DNA of 64,000 nt from Bacteroidales bacterium. GTDB lineage: Bacteria; Bacteroidota; Bacteroidia; Bacteroidales; VadinHA17. The stretch covers positions 33,083-97,082 of the forward strand of contig JADKBK010000022.1 of the NCBI GenBank assembly GCA_016715075.1, given 5' to 3'. The translations under genes and the position numbers were made by a program. Below the pieces are notes generated by a model, which ran no database searches, had not been told where the DNA came from, and worked only from the letters and a program-made list of their open reading frames with translations. This document shows positions 47,323-56,294 of this stretch, one piece after another. Numbering within the stretch: position 1 is the first letter of the stretch; every line of letters begins with the position of its first letter.

Positions 47323-48305
47323 AGCTTATCCTCCCCTGGTTTAACTTTCACTTCAGCTTCATTCTCTGCTGCCTGTTCCTCTTTGGTCGCATTCACAAAG
47401 TTCCATGAATCCTGGAATATTGATTCATGTTCTTCAGGTCCGGGAGTGTATTTAGCGAATTTGACAAGGTCGGCGGATGTGAGAATATTTTTTAACTGAT
47501 TATATGACCCATCCTTTTTGAAGCCTGTTTTCACCAGTGCGTCAAGAGTTTCTCTTGTTGTAAGTTCAAGTGAAAATACCCTGAACCTGTTTTCAAGATA
47601 CTGGCGTAAAATTTCTGTAACCCGTGTGTAGTAGAGCTTAAGCTCACCATTTTGCCATAGTTTTTCCTCCTTCAGTCTTTCCAGTTCCCTGAATGCAATA
47701 ATATGAGCAGGGTCGGGAATAATGACAATTTCAGCCTCTCCCTCTGTTCTCCTGAACCTTTTTAAAAATTTCAGCCCAAACCAAACCAATGCTGCTGCGA
47801 GTGCTGCAATAAGAACCCAGGGAAGAACCTCTCCAAAAGTGAGAGGAGCTCTGTAAGGCTTGATAATATCAAATATTTTTGATGCTGAATCGGGTGGAGT
47901 TATTCTGCTCCTGAAGACTTCCAGCAATGAATAGTCGGAATAAAATCTTTTAAGACCATTTTCACTCTTCATCTCTGCAAATACAGGTGGTACCTGATAG
48001 CGACCAGAGTCGAAAGAGGTTATAAGATATTTAAGAATGATCCTCATTCTTCCTTTCTGTCTGCTGCTGTCAATTTTCGGACCTGATATTATTTCAATAC
48101 TCTTTACAATGGTATCTTTAAAAACAGGGAGCTGAAGATTTACGCCTTCAGGTTTGTCAATTGTTACAGTAAAGCCTATCTGATCTCCAATGGATATCCT
48201 GGCTGAATCAAATACAGATGTAACATTAACATCCTGTGCCCGTGCAGCAAGAAACAGGGGGAAAAGTATTATCAGGGTTATTATATACTTTGTAATTTTT
48301 GTCAT
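47319..48305 (-). CDS. Bat-operon membrane protein of unknown function
   Basis: 328 residues. Signal peptide (cleavage near ARAQ), an immunoglobulin-like periplasmic domain (SIGDQIGFTVTIDKPEGVNLQLPVF), a membrane helix at about 156-175, and a cytoplasmic domain (AFRELERLKEEKLWQNGELKLYYTRVTEILRQYLENRF) that resembles the C-terminal region of BatD-like and DUF4381-like proteins. It overlaps both neighbours by ATGA, so it is a fixed member of the set. It probably links the MoxR/DUF58 pair in the cytoplasm to the Bat proteins in the membrane (inference). Confidence 0.8.
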   Translation of the reverse strand: MTKITKYIITLIILFPLFLAARAQDVNVTSVFDSARISIGDQIGFTVTIDKPEGVNLQLPVFKDTIVKSIEIISGPKIDSSRQKGRMRIILKYLITSFDSGRYQVPPVFAEMKSENGLKRFYSDYSLLEVFRSRITPPDSASKIFDIIKPYRAPLTFGEVLPWVLIAALAAALVWFGLKFLKRFRRTEGEAEIVIIPDPAHIIAFRELERLKEEKLWQNGELKLYYTRVTEILRQYLENRFRVFSLELTTRETLDALVKTGFKKDGSYNQLKNILTSADLVKFAKYTPGPEEHESIFQDSWNFVNATKEEQAAENEAEVKVKPGEDKL

Positions 48306-49165
48306 CTGCTCTCAAACAACTTTATTAGTGGTTTAACATAATCCTGGTCAGTCCTTAGCTCTGCAGAATCCACACCGCATTTTTTGAAGATACTTATTAC
48401 GCGTTCCGTATGAGTCTGCCACCATTGCCTGTAAGCTTCCCTGGTTGCAGCTGAAGACGTATCTATCCACTTTTCCGTCCCTGTTTCAGAGTCTGCAACC
48501 TTTATAAGTCCCACATCAGGAATTGCCTCCTCCAGAGGATCAAAAACCTTAAGTGCCACGATATCATGCTTGCTTGATGCTATTCTCATAGCTTCCTCAA
48601 AATCGGGCACCATGAAATCGGAGATAATAAATGCCGTGCATCTTTTCTTGATGGCATTTGTAAGGAACCGCAGCGGCTCATCAAGATTTGTTTTGCTGCT
48701 AACCGGTCTGAAATCAAGCAATTCCCTTATTATTCTGAGAATATGAATACGACCTTTCTGAGGCGGAATAAATCTTTCGACTTTATCAGAAAAGAAAATC
48801 ACTCCGATCTTGTCATTATTGAAAATTGCGGAAAATGAAAGGACAGCGGCAACCTCTGTCATTATATCCCTTTTGTAGGCTACGGTGGTTCCGAAGTTAC
48901 CAGATCCGCTGACATCGATAAGCAGCATTACAGTCAGCTCCCTCTCCTCTTCAAATATTTTTACATAAGGATGGTTAAAACGGGCTGTAACATTCCAGTC
49001 GATACTTCTTATATCATCGCCGTACTGATACTCCCTTACCTCACTGAAAGCAATACCCCGGCCTTTAAAGGCACTGTGATATTCGCCTGCAAATATATGC
49101 CTGCTTAATCCCCTTGTCTTTATCTCAATCCGCCGGACTTTCTTAAGTAATTCAATGGCTTCCAC
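48302..49165 (-). CDS. DUF58 protein (VWA-like MoxR partner)
   Basis: 287 residues. The DUF58 core is clear: GRGIAFSEVREYQYGDDIRSIDWNVTARF (residues 35-63), then a VWA-like part LLIDVSGSGNFGT with a DxSxS motif, and AFIISDFMVPDFEEA. DUF58 proteins usually accompany MoxR ATPases and act as their substrate or adaptor in assembling metal- or cofactor-containing complexes. It overlaps the downstream gene by ATGA and lies between MoxR and BatA as in other Bacteroidota Bat operons. Confidence 0.92.
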   Translation of the reverse strand: MEAIELLKKVRRIEIKTRGLSRHIFAGEYHSAFKGRGIAFSEVREYQYGDDIRSIDWNVTARFNHPYVKIFEEERELTVMLLIDVSGSGNFGTTVAYKRDIMTEVAAVLSFSAIFNNDKIGVIFFSDKVERFIPPQKGRIHILRIIRELLDFRPVSSKTNLDEPLRFLTNAIKKRCTAFIISDFMVPDFEEAMRIASSKHDIVALKVFDPLEEAIPDVGLIKVADSETGTEKWIDTSSAATREAYRQWWQTHTERVISIFKKCGVDSAELRTDQDYVKPLIKLFESR

Positions 49166-49176
49166 TTTTCTCTCCG

Positions 49177-49581
49177 CTATTTTTCTAATTCATATGTTAT
49201 GATACTCGACCATTTTTCGTCATGGAACTTTATCAGGTAATTCTTCCCTCCTTGGCTGTCAATCCAGCTGGTTTCACCCGTTTTTCTGTACTTTTCGTCA
49301 AGTTCCTTTATCTTAACTGCTTTCATGGCAGTATCGCAAATCACCCTCATGCTGCTGCAAACCGAATCACTGTTTAGAAAAAACAGAATAGTCTGACTGT
49401 CAAAATTATCACTGTATTTCAGATAACTGAACATAGTATTTCTGACATTGTCAATATTCATTTCCTTTCTGTTCTCTTTCATAAATTTCCTGATTTCGGT
49501 ATCGCTGTATCCAATGAGATTTTGTCCAATTGCACAAGTGCAGACAAGAATCAGAATCGGGCAAAGTATTGCGATTTTCAT
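49177..49581 (-). CDS. Small exported protein of unknown function in the Bat operon
   Basis: 134 residues with a signal peptide ending near CTCAIGQ. The mature part has a predicted helix (TEIRKFMKENRKEMN) and several strands (TILFFLNSDSVCSSM, NYLIKFHDEKWSSIITYELE). It contains one Cys pair (SVC, VIC) that could form a disulfide. I do not recognise the family. Gaps are 9 bases from moxR and 11 to DUF58, so it is co-transcribed with them; most Bat operons I know lack a gene here. Confidence 0.7.
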   Translation of the reverse strand: MKIAILCPILILVCTCAIGQNLIGYSDTEIRKFMKENRKEMNIDNVRNTMFSYLKYSDNFDSQTILFFLNSDSVCSSMRVICDTAMKAVKIKELDEKYRKTGETSWIDSQGGKNYLIKFHDEKWSSIITYELEK

Positions 49582-49590
49582 TCTGCTGAT

Positions 49591-50586
49591 CTACGGAACT
49601 TCAACAACATTAAGAATCTGCGAAATGATATGATCCTGGTTTATGTTTTCAGCTTCAGCTTCGTATGTTAGCCCAATCCTGTGGCGCATAACATCAGGAC
49701 AAATAGCTCTGACATCTTCAGGAATAACATATCCTCTTCGTCTTATAAAGGCAAAAGCCTTTGCAGCAAGCGAGAGATTGATAGATGCTCTGGGCGATGC
49801 TCCGTATGAAATCAATCCCGAAAATTCAGGAAGACCGTATTTTGCAGGGTTTCTGCTGGCAAATACTATATTCAGGATATAATTTTCGATCTTCTCGTCC
49901 ATATAAACTTCCCTTACGATATTTCTTGCCCTGGTAATATCATTGATTTTCAGAACAGCATTTGTCTTTGGAAAATCCTTGGCAAGATTCTCCCTGATGA
50001 TCATTTTCTCCTCTTCCATTGTCGGATAATCGATGAGGACTTTCATCATAAACCTGTCTACCTGAGCTTCAGGCAGAGGATAAGTTCCCTCCTGTTCAAT
50101 GGGGTTCTGTGTAGCGAGAACAAGGAAAGGTTCATCAAGTTTAAAAGTCGTTTCACCGATTGTAACCTGTCTCTCCTGCATTGCTTCAAGCAAGGCGCTC
50201 TGTACTTTTGCCGGAGATCTGTTTATTTCATCTGCAAGAATAAAATTAGCAAATACAGGCCCTTTCTTTACAATAAACTCCTCTTTCTTCTGGCTGTAAA
50301 TCATTGTTCCTACAAGGTCAGCAGGTAATAGATCAGGTGTAAACTGAATCCTGCTGAATTTGGCGTCTATAATAGCCGCCAATGATTTTATTGCAAGTGT
50401 TTTGGCAAGACCAGGCACTCCTTCAAGGAGTATATGCCCGTTTGCTAGCAGGCCAATTAAAAGACTATCAGTCAGGTGCTTTTGTCCTATGATCACCTTA
50501 TTCATCTCCAGCCTGATCATATCTACAAAGCCACTCTCCTTTTCGATTTTTTCGTTCAATACTCTTATGTCAGCAGTCTGCTCCAT
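49591..50586 (-). CDS. moxR: MoxR-family AAA ATPase
   Basis: 331 residues. Walker A in EGVPGLAKT (residue 55), Walker B ILADEINRSP (near 116), sensor-type ATQNPIEQEGTYPLPEAQVDRF (near 160) and the C-terminal lid with ISYGASPRASINLSLAAKAFA. Works with DUF58 and VWA proteins as a chaperone-like AAA machine. It is first in the Bat operon. Upstream, a short hairpin (TTCCCC/GGGGAA at 50636-50653) and a run TAATATTTG near 50609 may be the promoter region; no regulator site was recognised. Confidence 0.95.
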   Translation of the reverse strand: MEQTADIRVLNEKIEKESGFVDMIRLEMNKVIIGQKHLTDSLLIGLLANGHILLEGVPGLAKTLAIKSLAAIIDAKFSRIQFTPDLLPADLVGTMIYSQKKEEFIVKKGPVFANFILADEINRSPAKVQSALLEAMQERQVTIGETTFKLDEPFLVLATQNPIEQEGTYPLPEAQVDRFMMKVLIDYPTMEEEKMIIRENLAKDFPKTNAVLKINDITRARNIVREVYMDEKIENYILNIVFASRNPAKYGLPEFSGLISYGASPRASINLSLAAKAFAFIRRRGYVIPEDVRAICPDVMRHRIGLTYEAEAENINQDHIISQILNVVEVP

Positions 50587-50814
50587 CGTTAATTAGTTTT
50601 AGTAGCAAATATTATATATAATATATTAATTTTCTTTCCCCTAACCCGGGGAAGAATTCGTTCACAAAAGAAATTGTATTATCTCTAACAAGATGTTAAT
50701 GAGTGTTAAAGTTTTGTTAAATACCATTCTTCGCCTTTTTCCCCCTTTATACTGGTAAAGATAAGATAACGGCAAACCTGCCGAGATATTTAGAATTCGT
50801 AAACGATTATCTCA

Positions 50815-51996
50815 CTATGCCTGTTTTAAACTAAGTGGATTCCATTCAAAATCGGCTCTGACAGAACTTCTTATCAGCAAAATAAGTACCAGCGGAAGTA
50901 TAGCTATATTAAATGATTGCGGCAGTAGTATATGTATCGCCAGAAATGCTGCAAGGATATAAAACAGCAACCTGAACCAGATCGTTCCATTTTTATTAAA
51001 AATTATCAAAACCAGGGATATAATAATTACCGGATTAAGCCAGAGTATATTAAGATTCATTCTCATCTGCTGATGATCGGTAAAAAAATTAAAAAATATC
51101 ATTAATCCGGCAAGAACAGAAAAGATTGTGTAAATGAATATATCAAACCATTTGATCAGATGGTTCTTTTTCACCATAGCAGTGAATATTAACACGAGAA
51201 TAAGTATAGCAGTAAAAACAAAAGCCGGCAAAGTGAGCAGGGTCTGTTTCATTGACGGAGGATCAAAATCAAGTATTAAATCAGGATTCTGAAGAAGCGG
51301 AACCATTTTGCCATCCCTGTTCACGACCGTTTCCGACAGTTCCATCTGCATATCTATCGGCAGAAACATCCTGTCCCTGAATGAGGCTTCCCTGTCGGAG
51401 GTAATACCCATAAGAAGATCAATACCTAAATTCAGCCATGGAACATTATCCTGATACTTTCCTACCATCATCCTGAATGTTGGTGATTTGCCGCCTTCAT
51501 CAGGCGGATAGAGTAATTTATCTCCCACTGCCTTTTCAATCAGATCCCTGATCCTTGTGGAACAATCATCATAGAAAAAATCATAACGGTATTTAATGTT
51601 TTCAGGCCTAAGGTTTTCCCGAAGCATTGCAATGAGCTTTGCTGTCTCTGCAGGTGATATATTCAGTTTCTGGCACTGAACATATCTCTTTTCGGAAAAA
51701 TAGACCTGCAGAAAACCCTGCATTGATTCTTCTGCAACCTTATAATCAAGCCTTCCTTTTGCGAACTTCCATGCAAAATTCGGCGTATCAAAATCGAAGA
51801 CTCCCCAGTTATATACCTTATCCAGCCTGCTTGCGGGAATGACGACCCGCAAAGCGCTGTGTCCATAGATCGAATATGTTTCCGTTCCGGCGCCGCATGT
51901 CAGCAGATAGACAAGTGTATCATTCCCTGACTGAGCAATGATCCTGCTGATACTTAGTAAGAGTAAAACAGTGATCAGTAAAAATGTCCTTTTCAT
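50815..51996 (-). CDS. DUF4105 membrane protein
   Basis: 393 residues from ATG 51996, which provides the signal peptide MKRTFLLITVLLLLS; the open frame runs 31 codons further upstream with no support. The N-terminal half is DUF4105: LLTCGAGTETYSIYGHSALRVV and RYDFFYDDCSTRIRDLIE, where a His and a Cys sit as in papain-like or NlpC-like folds. The C-terminal half has about five membrane helices. DUF4105 has no firmly known function; the conserved His/Cys pair suggests a thiol hydrolase or acyl transferase on the periplasmic side (inference). It is divergent from the phosphatase gene at 52149. Confidence 0.85.
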   Translation of the reverse strand: MKRTFLLITVLLLLSISRIIAQSGNDTLVYLLTCGAGTETYSIYGHSALRVVIPASRLDKVYNWGVFDFDTPNFAWKFAKGRLDYKVAEESMQGFLQVYFSEKRYVQCQKLNISPAETAKLIAMLRENLRPENIKYRYDFFYDDCSTRIRDLIEKAVGDKLLYPPDEGGKSPTFRMMVGKYQDNVPWLNLGIDLLMGITSDREASFRDRMFLPIDMQMELSETVVNRDGKMVPLLQNPDLILDFDPPSMKQTLLTLPAFVFTAILILVLIFTAMVKKNHLIKWFDIFIYTIFSVLAGLMIFFNFFTDHQQMRMNLNILWLNPVIIISLVLIIFNKNGTIWFRLLFYILAAFLAIHILLPQSFNIAILPLVLILLIRSSVRADFEWNPLSLKQA

Positions 51997-52148
51997 ATAA
52001 ATTCTCTTTTTGTAAACGTAGGAGATTTTTATCACATATAAAAGATACGTGATTTTTGATAAATTTACAAAGGTTTTTAAGATCTGCATCCGGCATGACT
52101 ATGGTGGGTTTTATTATATGATTTAATTTAATATTAAATACCATAAAT

Positions 52149-52934
52149 ATGAAAGAAACATTAATTCTCGCTCTGGAGATCGCGGGTAAAGAGCTACTGA
52201 AGCATTTCGGAACAAACATTGGCTTTAAGGTAAAAGAGTCCCAGAGCAGTATTGTTACAAAAGCCGATCTTAAAAGCGATGCATTGATCTCTGAACTTAT
52301 CAGAAAACGTTTCCCTTCACATAATATTATTTCCGAAGAAAGCGGTTTCAGCGACATGAATTCTAAATTCACATGGGTAATTGATCCGCTGGACGGCACT
52401 TCCAATTTCGCATCAGCCATCCCATGGTTCGGAGTACTGATCGCTCTCTTTGAAGATAATGTTCCGGTCATGGGTGGTGCTTACCTGCCTGTCCTTAATC
52501 AAATGTATATTGCAGAGAAGGGAAAGGGAGTAGTTCTGAACGGGAAACCATTTACAATGCCCGAAAACAGCAGTCTTAAGAATTCATTGATTTCATTTAA
52601 TGTTGATTTCACGGATAATGAAAAAATATTGAATGAGAGCTTAAGCATTTATAAAAACCTTGTAAAAAGTGCAAGAAATATCAGGTGTACCAACTCACTC
52701 GTTGATTTTCTTTATGTTGCTGAAGGAAAATTCGGAGCAGTGATCAACCTCTTCACAAGAGTATGGGATATCTCAGCGTTGGGATTGATAATAGAAGAAG
52801 CCGGGGGAATAATGAAGTATGCAAATGGCGACGAAATAAAATTCAGGCTGGATTCAAAAGTCCCCGAAGCCAATTTCCCAGTAATAGCTGGCTGCGAATT
52901 AATCATTGCGGAGCTCAGAAAAGATGTTCTGTAG
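52149..52934 (+). CDS. Inositol monophosphatase-family phosphatase
   Basis: 261 residues. The metal-binding motif WVIDPLDGTSNF (near residue 77), the upstream EE of NIISEESGF, and the C-terminal VWDISALGLIIEEAGG (near 208) are all conserved. Mg-dependent removal of phosphate from inositol phosphates, histidinol phosphate or PAP (CysQ-like); the exact substrate is not decided by sequence. It stands alone between divergent DUF4105 and the esterase genes, with about 80 bases on the right. Confidence 0.92.
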   Translation: MKETLILALEIAGKELLKHFGTNIGFKVKESQSSIVTKADLKSDALISELIRKRFPSHNIISEESGFSDMNSKFTWVIDPLDGTSNFASAIPWFGVLIALFEDNVPVMGGAYLPVLNQMYIAEKGKGVVLNGKPFTMPENSSLKNSLISFNVDFTDNEKILNESLSIYKNLVKSARNIRCTNSLVDFLYVAEGKFGAVINLFTRVWDISALGLIIEEAGGIMKYANGDEIKFRLDSKVPEANFPVIAGCELIIAELRKDVL

Positions 52935-53012
52935 TTATTGGAAGTTCCATGGGGTCTGAAATATATGTATAGTCTCTCAGAATTAGCTATTTGATATTAA
53001 ATCCTTTCATTA

Positions 53013-54086
53013 ATGAGCAATATTAAAAAGAAATTTTTTCTGCTAACTGCAATGATCCTGGTGGTTTTCATGATCTCCTGGCAGTCAGATAATTACAAAT
53101 CAAATCTGCTGGTACTTAAAGATCCTGATGGCCGCTTCAGAAAGATCAGCTCTCAGAATGACTGGAATAAAAGAAGGGAACAGATCCTTGACAGCATTGA
53201 ATTAGTGATGGGAAAGCTGCCCGGTATTTCCGGCAAAGTACCTGCTGGCATTAAGGTGATTGAAGAGAAAACCATTGATGGAATAAGACGCATCAAAATA
53301 TCGTTTGCCGTGGAAAAGAATGACAGAGTTCCCGCCTGGCTGTTCATACCTTCCGGGCTGAAGGCTCCCGTCCCCGGAATACTCTGTCTGCATCAGACAA
53401 TCAGTATCGGAAAGGAAGAACCTGCAGGTCTGGGAGGCAGTCCCAACCTGCACTACGCCCTGGAACTTGCGAAACGTGGTTATGTAACCCTGTCGCCTGA
53501 TTATCCTAATTTCGGCGAGTACACTTTTGATCCATACTCAAATGGATACGTCAGCGCCAGTATGAAGGGCATATGGAACCATATGGCGGCTGTTGACCTG
53601 CTTCAGACATTGCCTGAAGTTGATCCGAAAAGGATAGGTTGCATTGGTCATTCACTTGGCGGACACAATTCACTTTTCCTGGCTCTTTTTGATACACGGA
53701 TAAAAGCTGTGGTAACAAGCTGCGGATTTACCTCATTTTTCAAGTACTATAACGGTGATCTGACCGGTTGGAGTCATAAGGGCTACATGCCGAGAATAAC
53801 CTCCATCTATGAAAAAAATCCGGCAAAAATGCCTTTCGACTTCACTGAGATCCTGGGAGCAATAGCCCCCAGGGCTATTTTCATCAACGCACCGGTCAGG
53901 GATAGTAATTTTGACCTGTCGGGGGTTCAGGATTGCGTAAATGCTGCTATGCCTGTTTATGAGTTATTTAAGGCAGATAACAGACTAGTTATGATCAACC
54001 CCGATGCTCCTCACGACTTTCCGCCTGAAGCAAGGAATAAAGCCTACCTGTTTCTTGACAGGGAACTGAATTTTAATATTAAGTGA
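53013..54086 (+). CDS. Exported alpha/beta hydrolase (dienelactone-hydrolase/acetyl-xylan-esterase-like)
   Basis: 357 residues. N-terminal signal or anchor (residues 8-23). The alpha/beta-hydrolase core has an oxyanion strand (VPGILCLHQTISIGKEEP), nucleophile elbow CIGHSLGGHN (Ser about 211), an acid candidate in VRDSNFDLSG, and the catalytic His in PDAPHDFPPEAR. It resembles the abhydrolase_7/AXE1-type enzymes of polysaccharide-degrading Bacteroidota. The next gene, a CE15-like esterase, begins within 30 bases of its stop, so the two esterases are probably co-expressed and act on plant cell-wall esters in the periplasm (inference). Confidence 0.85.
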   Translation: MSNIKKKFFLLTAMILVVFMISWQSDNYKSNLLVLKDPDGRFRKISSQNDWNKRREQILDSIELVMGKLPGISGKVPAGIKVIEEKTIDGIRRIKISFAVEKNDRVPAWLFIPSGLKAPVPGILCLHQTISIGKEEPAGLGGSPNLHYALELAKRGYVTLSPDYPNFGEYTFDPYSNGYVSASMKGIWNHMAAVDLLQTLPEVDPKRIGCIGHSLGGHNSLFLALFDTRIKAVVTSCGFTSFFKYYNGDLTGWSHKGYMPRITSIYEKNPAKMPFDFTEILGAIAPRAIFINAPVRDSNFDLSGVQDCVNAAMPVYELFKADNRLVMINPDAPHDFPPEARNKAYLFLDRELNFNIK

Positions 54087-54112
54087 TTACCGACATTAAA
54101 AATACATCCGCT

Positions 54113-55375
54113 ATGAAAAAGTTCTTTTTCACAATTCTTTTCCTTCAGAGCTTTGTTTTTTTATACTCCCAGCAGAACAAAGCTAACTATGATGAATCAA
54201 AAATTCCGGCATACAACCTCCCTGATCCTTTAATCTTCAATAACGGATCGAGGGTAACCTCAAAGGAGGATTGGATAAAAAGGAGGAATGAGCTTTATAA
54301 GACTTTTGAAAATGAAGTCTATGGCATTGCTCCCCAATGGAAGGGCAAAATAATACCAACAGAGATATCTTCAGACCTTCAAGCCATGAATGGTAAGGCA
54401 ATACGCAAGGAGATAAATCTGAAGCTGAAGAACGGGAATAAAGAGCTCAATGTTACACTTCTTGTATATCTTCCCAATTCAGCCGGGCCTGTGCCGGTAT
54501 TCCTTGGATATAATTTTGGCGGTAATCATTCGGTCACAGATGAGCCCGGGATATCCATACCTACATCGTGGATGAGGAATGATGAAGAAGATGGAGTGAG
54601 CCAAAACAAGGGATCTGAAAAGGGACGCGGGAAATCTGTATCGCAATGGCAGGTGAGTGAGCTCCTTTCACGGGGATATGGATTGGTAACACTCTACTAT
54701 GGCGATATAGATCCGGACTTCGATGACGGATTTACCAACGGAGTACATGGGTTATACGACCAGAAACCGGATCAGACATCATGGGGCAGTGTTGCTGCAT
54801 GGGCATGGGGATTATCGCGGGTAATGGACTGGATGGAGACATATCCTTCAATTGATTCAAAAAAGGTAATTGTAATCGGCCACTCAAGGCTTGGAAAAAC
54901 AGCCTTATGGGCTGGTGCGTCTGATACTCGATTCGCAATGGTCATCTCCAATAATTCAGGATGCGGCGGAGCCGCTCTCTCGAAAAGGATCTATGGTGAG
55001 ACTGTAGGGATCATTAACACAGCTTTCCCGCACTGGTTCTGCAATAATTTCAATAAATACAATGAAAAAGAGGCCGCCTTACCTGTAGATCAGCACGAAC
55101 TGCTTGCCATAATTGCACCACGACCTGTTTATGTTGCCAGCGCTGAGGATGATCAATGGGCTGATCCCAAAGGGGAATTCCTTGCATGTGTAAACGCATC
55201 ACCTGTTTATGTTTTACTGGGATGTAAAGGATTCCCGGCAGATAAGATGCCCCCGGTAAACAGTCCTGTAATAGGTGCCATCGGTTACCATATAAGGACA
55301 GGAGGCCACGATGTCAAATTATATGACTGGCAGCAATATCTGGAATTTGCAGACTCCCATCTTAAAAACAGGTAA
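54113..55375 (+). CDS. CE15-like glucuronoyl esterase
   Basis: 420 residues from ATG 54113, which gives the signal peptide MKKFFFTILFLQSFVFLYSQ; an in-frame GTG at 54083 overlaps the previous stop. The nucleophile motif GHSRLGKTALWAGASD matches the CE15 Gly-x-Ser-Arg-x-Gly-Lys signature. ISNNSGCGGAALSKR and the late GGHDVKLYDWQQYLEFAD (catalytic His) also fit. CE15 enzymes cut the ester between lignin alcohols and 4-O-methyl-glucuronic acid of xylan. The protein is probably periplasmic or secreted. No xylanase is in the window. Confidence 0.88.
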   Translation: MKKFFFTILFLQSFVFLYSQQNKANYDESKIPAYNLPDPLIFNNGSRVTSKEDWIKRRNELYKTFENEVYGIAPQWKGKIIPTEISSDLQAMNGKAIRKEINLKLKNGNKELNVTLLVYLPNSAGPVPVFLGYNFGGNHSVTDEPGISIPTSWMRNDEEDGVSQNKGSEKGRGKSVSQWQVSELLSRGYGLVTLYYGDIDPDFDDGFTNGVHGLYDQKPDQTSWGSVAAWAWGLSRVMDWMETYPSIDSKKVIVIGHSRLGKTALWAGASDTRFAMVISNNSGCGGAALSKRIYGETVGIINTAFPHWFCNNFNKYNEKEAALPVDQHELLAIIAPRPVYVASAEDDQWADPKGEFLACVNASPVYVLLGCKGFPADKMPPVNSPVIGAIGYHIRTGGHDVKLYDWQQYLEFADSHLKNR

Positions 55376-55403
55376 CCTGCAGATTAAACTTACCTTATTT
55401 TAT

Positions 55404-55411
55404 TAGCTTTG
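55404..55411 (+). promoter_or_regulatory. Candidate -7 box for the PHP-like lipoprotein gene
   Basis: TAGCTTTG matches TAnnTTTG and lies about 60 bases before the ATG at 55471. No clear -33 box was found. Confidence 0.35.
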
Positions 55412-55470
55412 TGCCCTCTTAAAATGAGCGTGCACCTAAAATGATACCATTTTAACCGATTTAACTTACC

Positions 55471-56268
55471 ATGATGAAAAAATACTTTGCCAACGCCATT
55501 TGCTTACTTCTTTTACCTTTTTTATTAATAAGCTGCAGGGATAAAACCGGCTTCCCCCTGACTGATCTTCATGTACATCTGAAAGGGAAACTGACAATTG
55601 CAGATGCCGCAAAGAAATCTGCTGAGGAGAATATTCAATATGGCATTGCAGTAAACTGCGGAGTTGGATTTCCTGTTCACAGCGATACACAGATTGATTC
55701 TGTTCTGCAGATATTCAAAGGCTACCCGCAGTTTTATGTTGCCATGCAGGCAGAAGGAAGGGAATGGGTGAATATATTCTCAAAGGAATCAAGGGATAAA
55801 TTTGATTATGTATTTACCGATGCAATGACCTTCACCGATGAAAAAGGGCGAAGGAACAGGATATGGATCAAAGAAGAGACATGGATCGATGATGAGGAAC
55901 AATTCATGGATTACCTTGTCAATACCCTTGTGAAAATTTTAAATACGGAACCCATCAATATCTATGTTAATTCAACCTATTTGCCGGCACAGATGGCAGG
56001 CAGATACGACCATTTCTGGACTTCAGAAAGGATGGAGAAGGTTGTAAGGGCAGCCAGGGATAACAATATAGCAATCGAAATAAACAACAGGTTCATGATT
56101 CCATCGGCTGACTTTATAAAAATGGCAAAAGCAGCAGGTGTGAAATTCACCATAGGCACGAATAATGCTGATGAGAATTTTACAGGCGCTGTTTATGCCC
56201 GGAAGATGATAAAAGAGTGCGGACTAACAGAAGATGACTTCTACCTTCCTGTTAAAAAGCAGCGATAG
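55471..56268 (+). CDS. PHP-like metal-dependent hydrolase, lipoprotein
   Basis: 265 residues. Lipoprotein signal (LLPFLLIS-Cys near residue 22). The first strand after it carries TDLHVHLKGKL, an HxH metal motif typical of PHP and amidohydrolase folds. Further His and Asp positions (HSDTQID, KFDYVFTDAMTFTD, WIDDEEQF, KFTIGTNNADE) fit a TIM-like barrel. The usual length of PHP phosphoesterases is similar. Substrate unknown. The lipid anchor would place it on the periplasmic face, unusual for PHP proteins, which are mostly cytoplasmic. The next gene starts 26 bases downstream. Confidence 0.75.
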   Translation: MMKKYFANAICLLLLPFLLISCRDKTGFPLTDLHVHLKGKLTIADAAKKSAEENIQYGIAVNCGVGFPVHSDTQIDSVLQIFKGYPQFYVAMQAEGREWVNIFSKESRDKFDYVFTDAMTFTDEKGRRNRIWIKEETWIDDEEQFMDYLVNTLVKILNTEPINIYVNSTYLPAQMAGRYDHFWTSERMEKVVRAARDNNIAIEINNRFMIPSADFIKMAKAAGVKFTIGTNNADENFTGAVYARKMIKECGLTEDDFYLPVKKQR

Positions 56269-56294
56269 TATAAAAAATTTAACTTAAAGAGACA

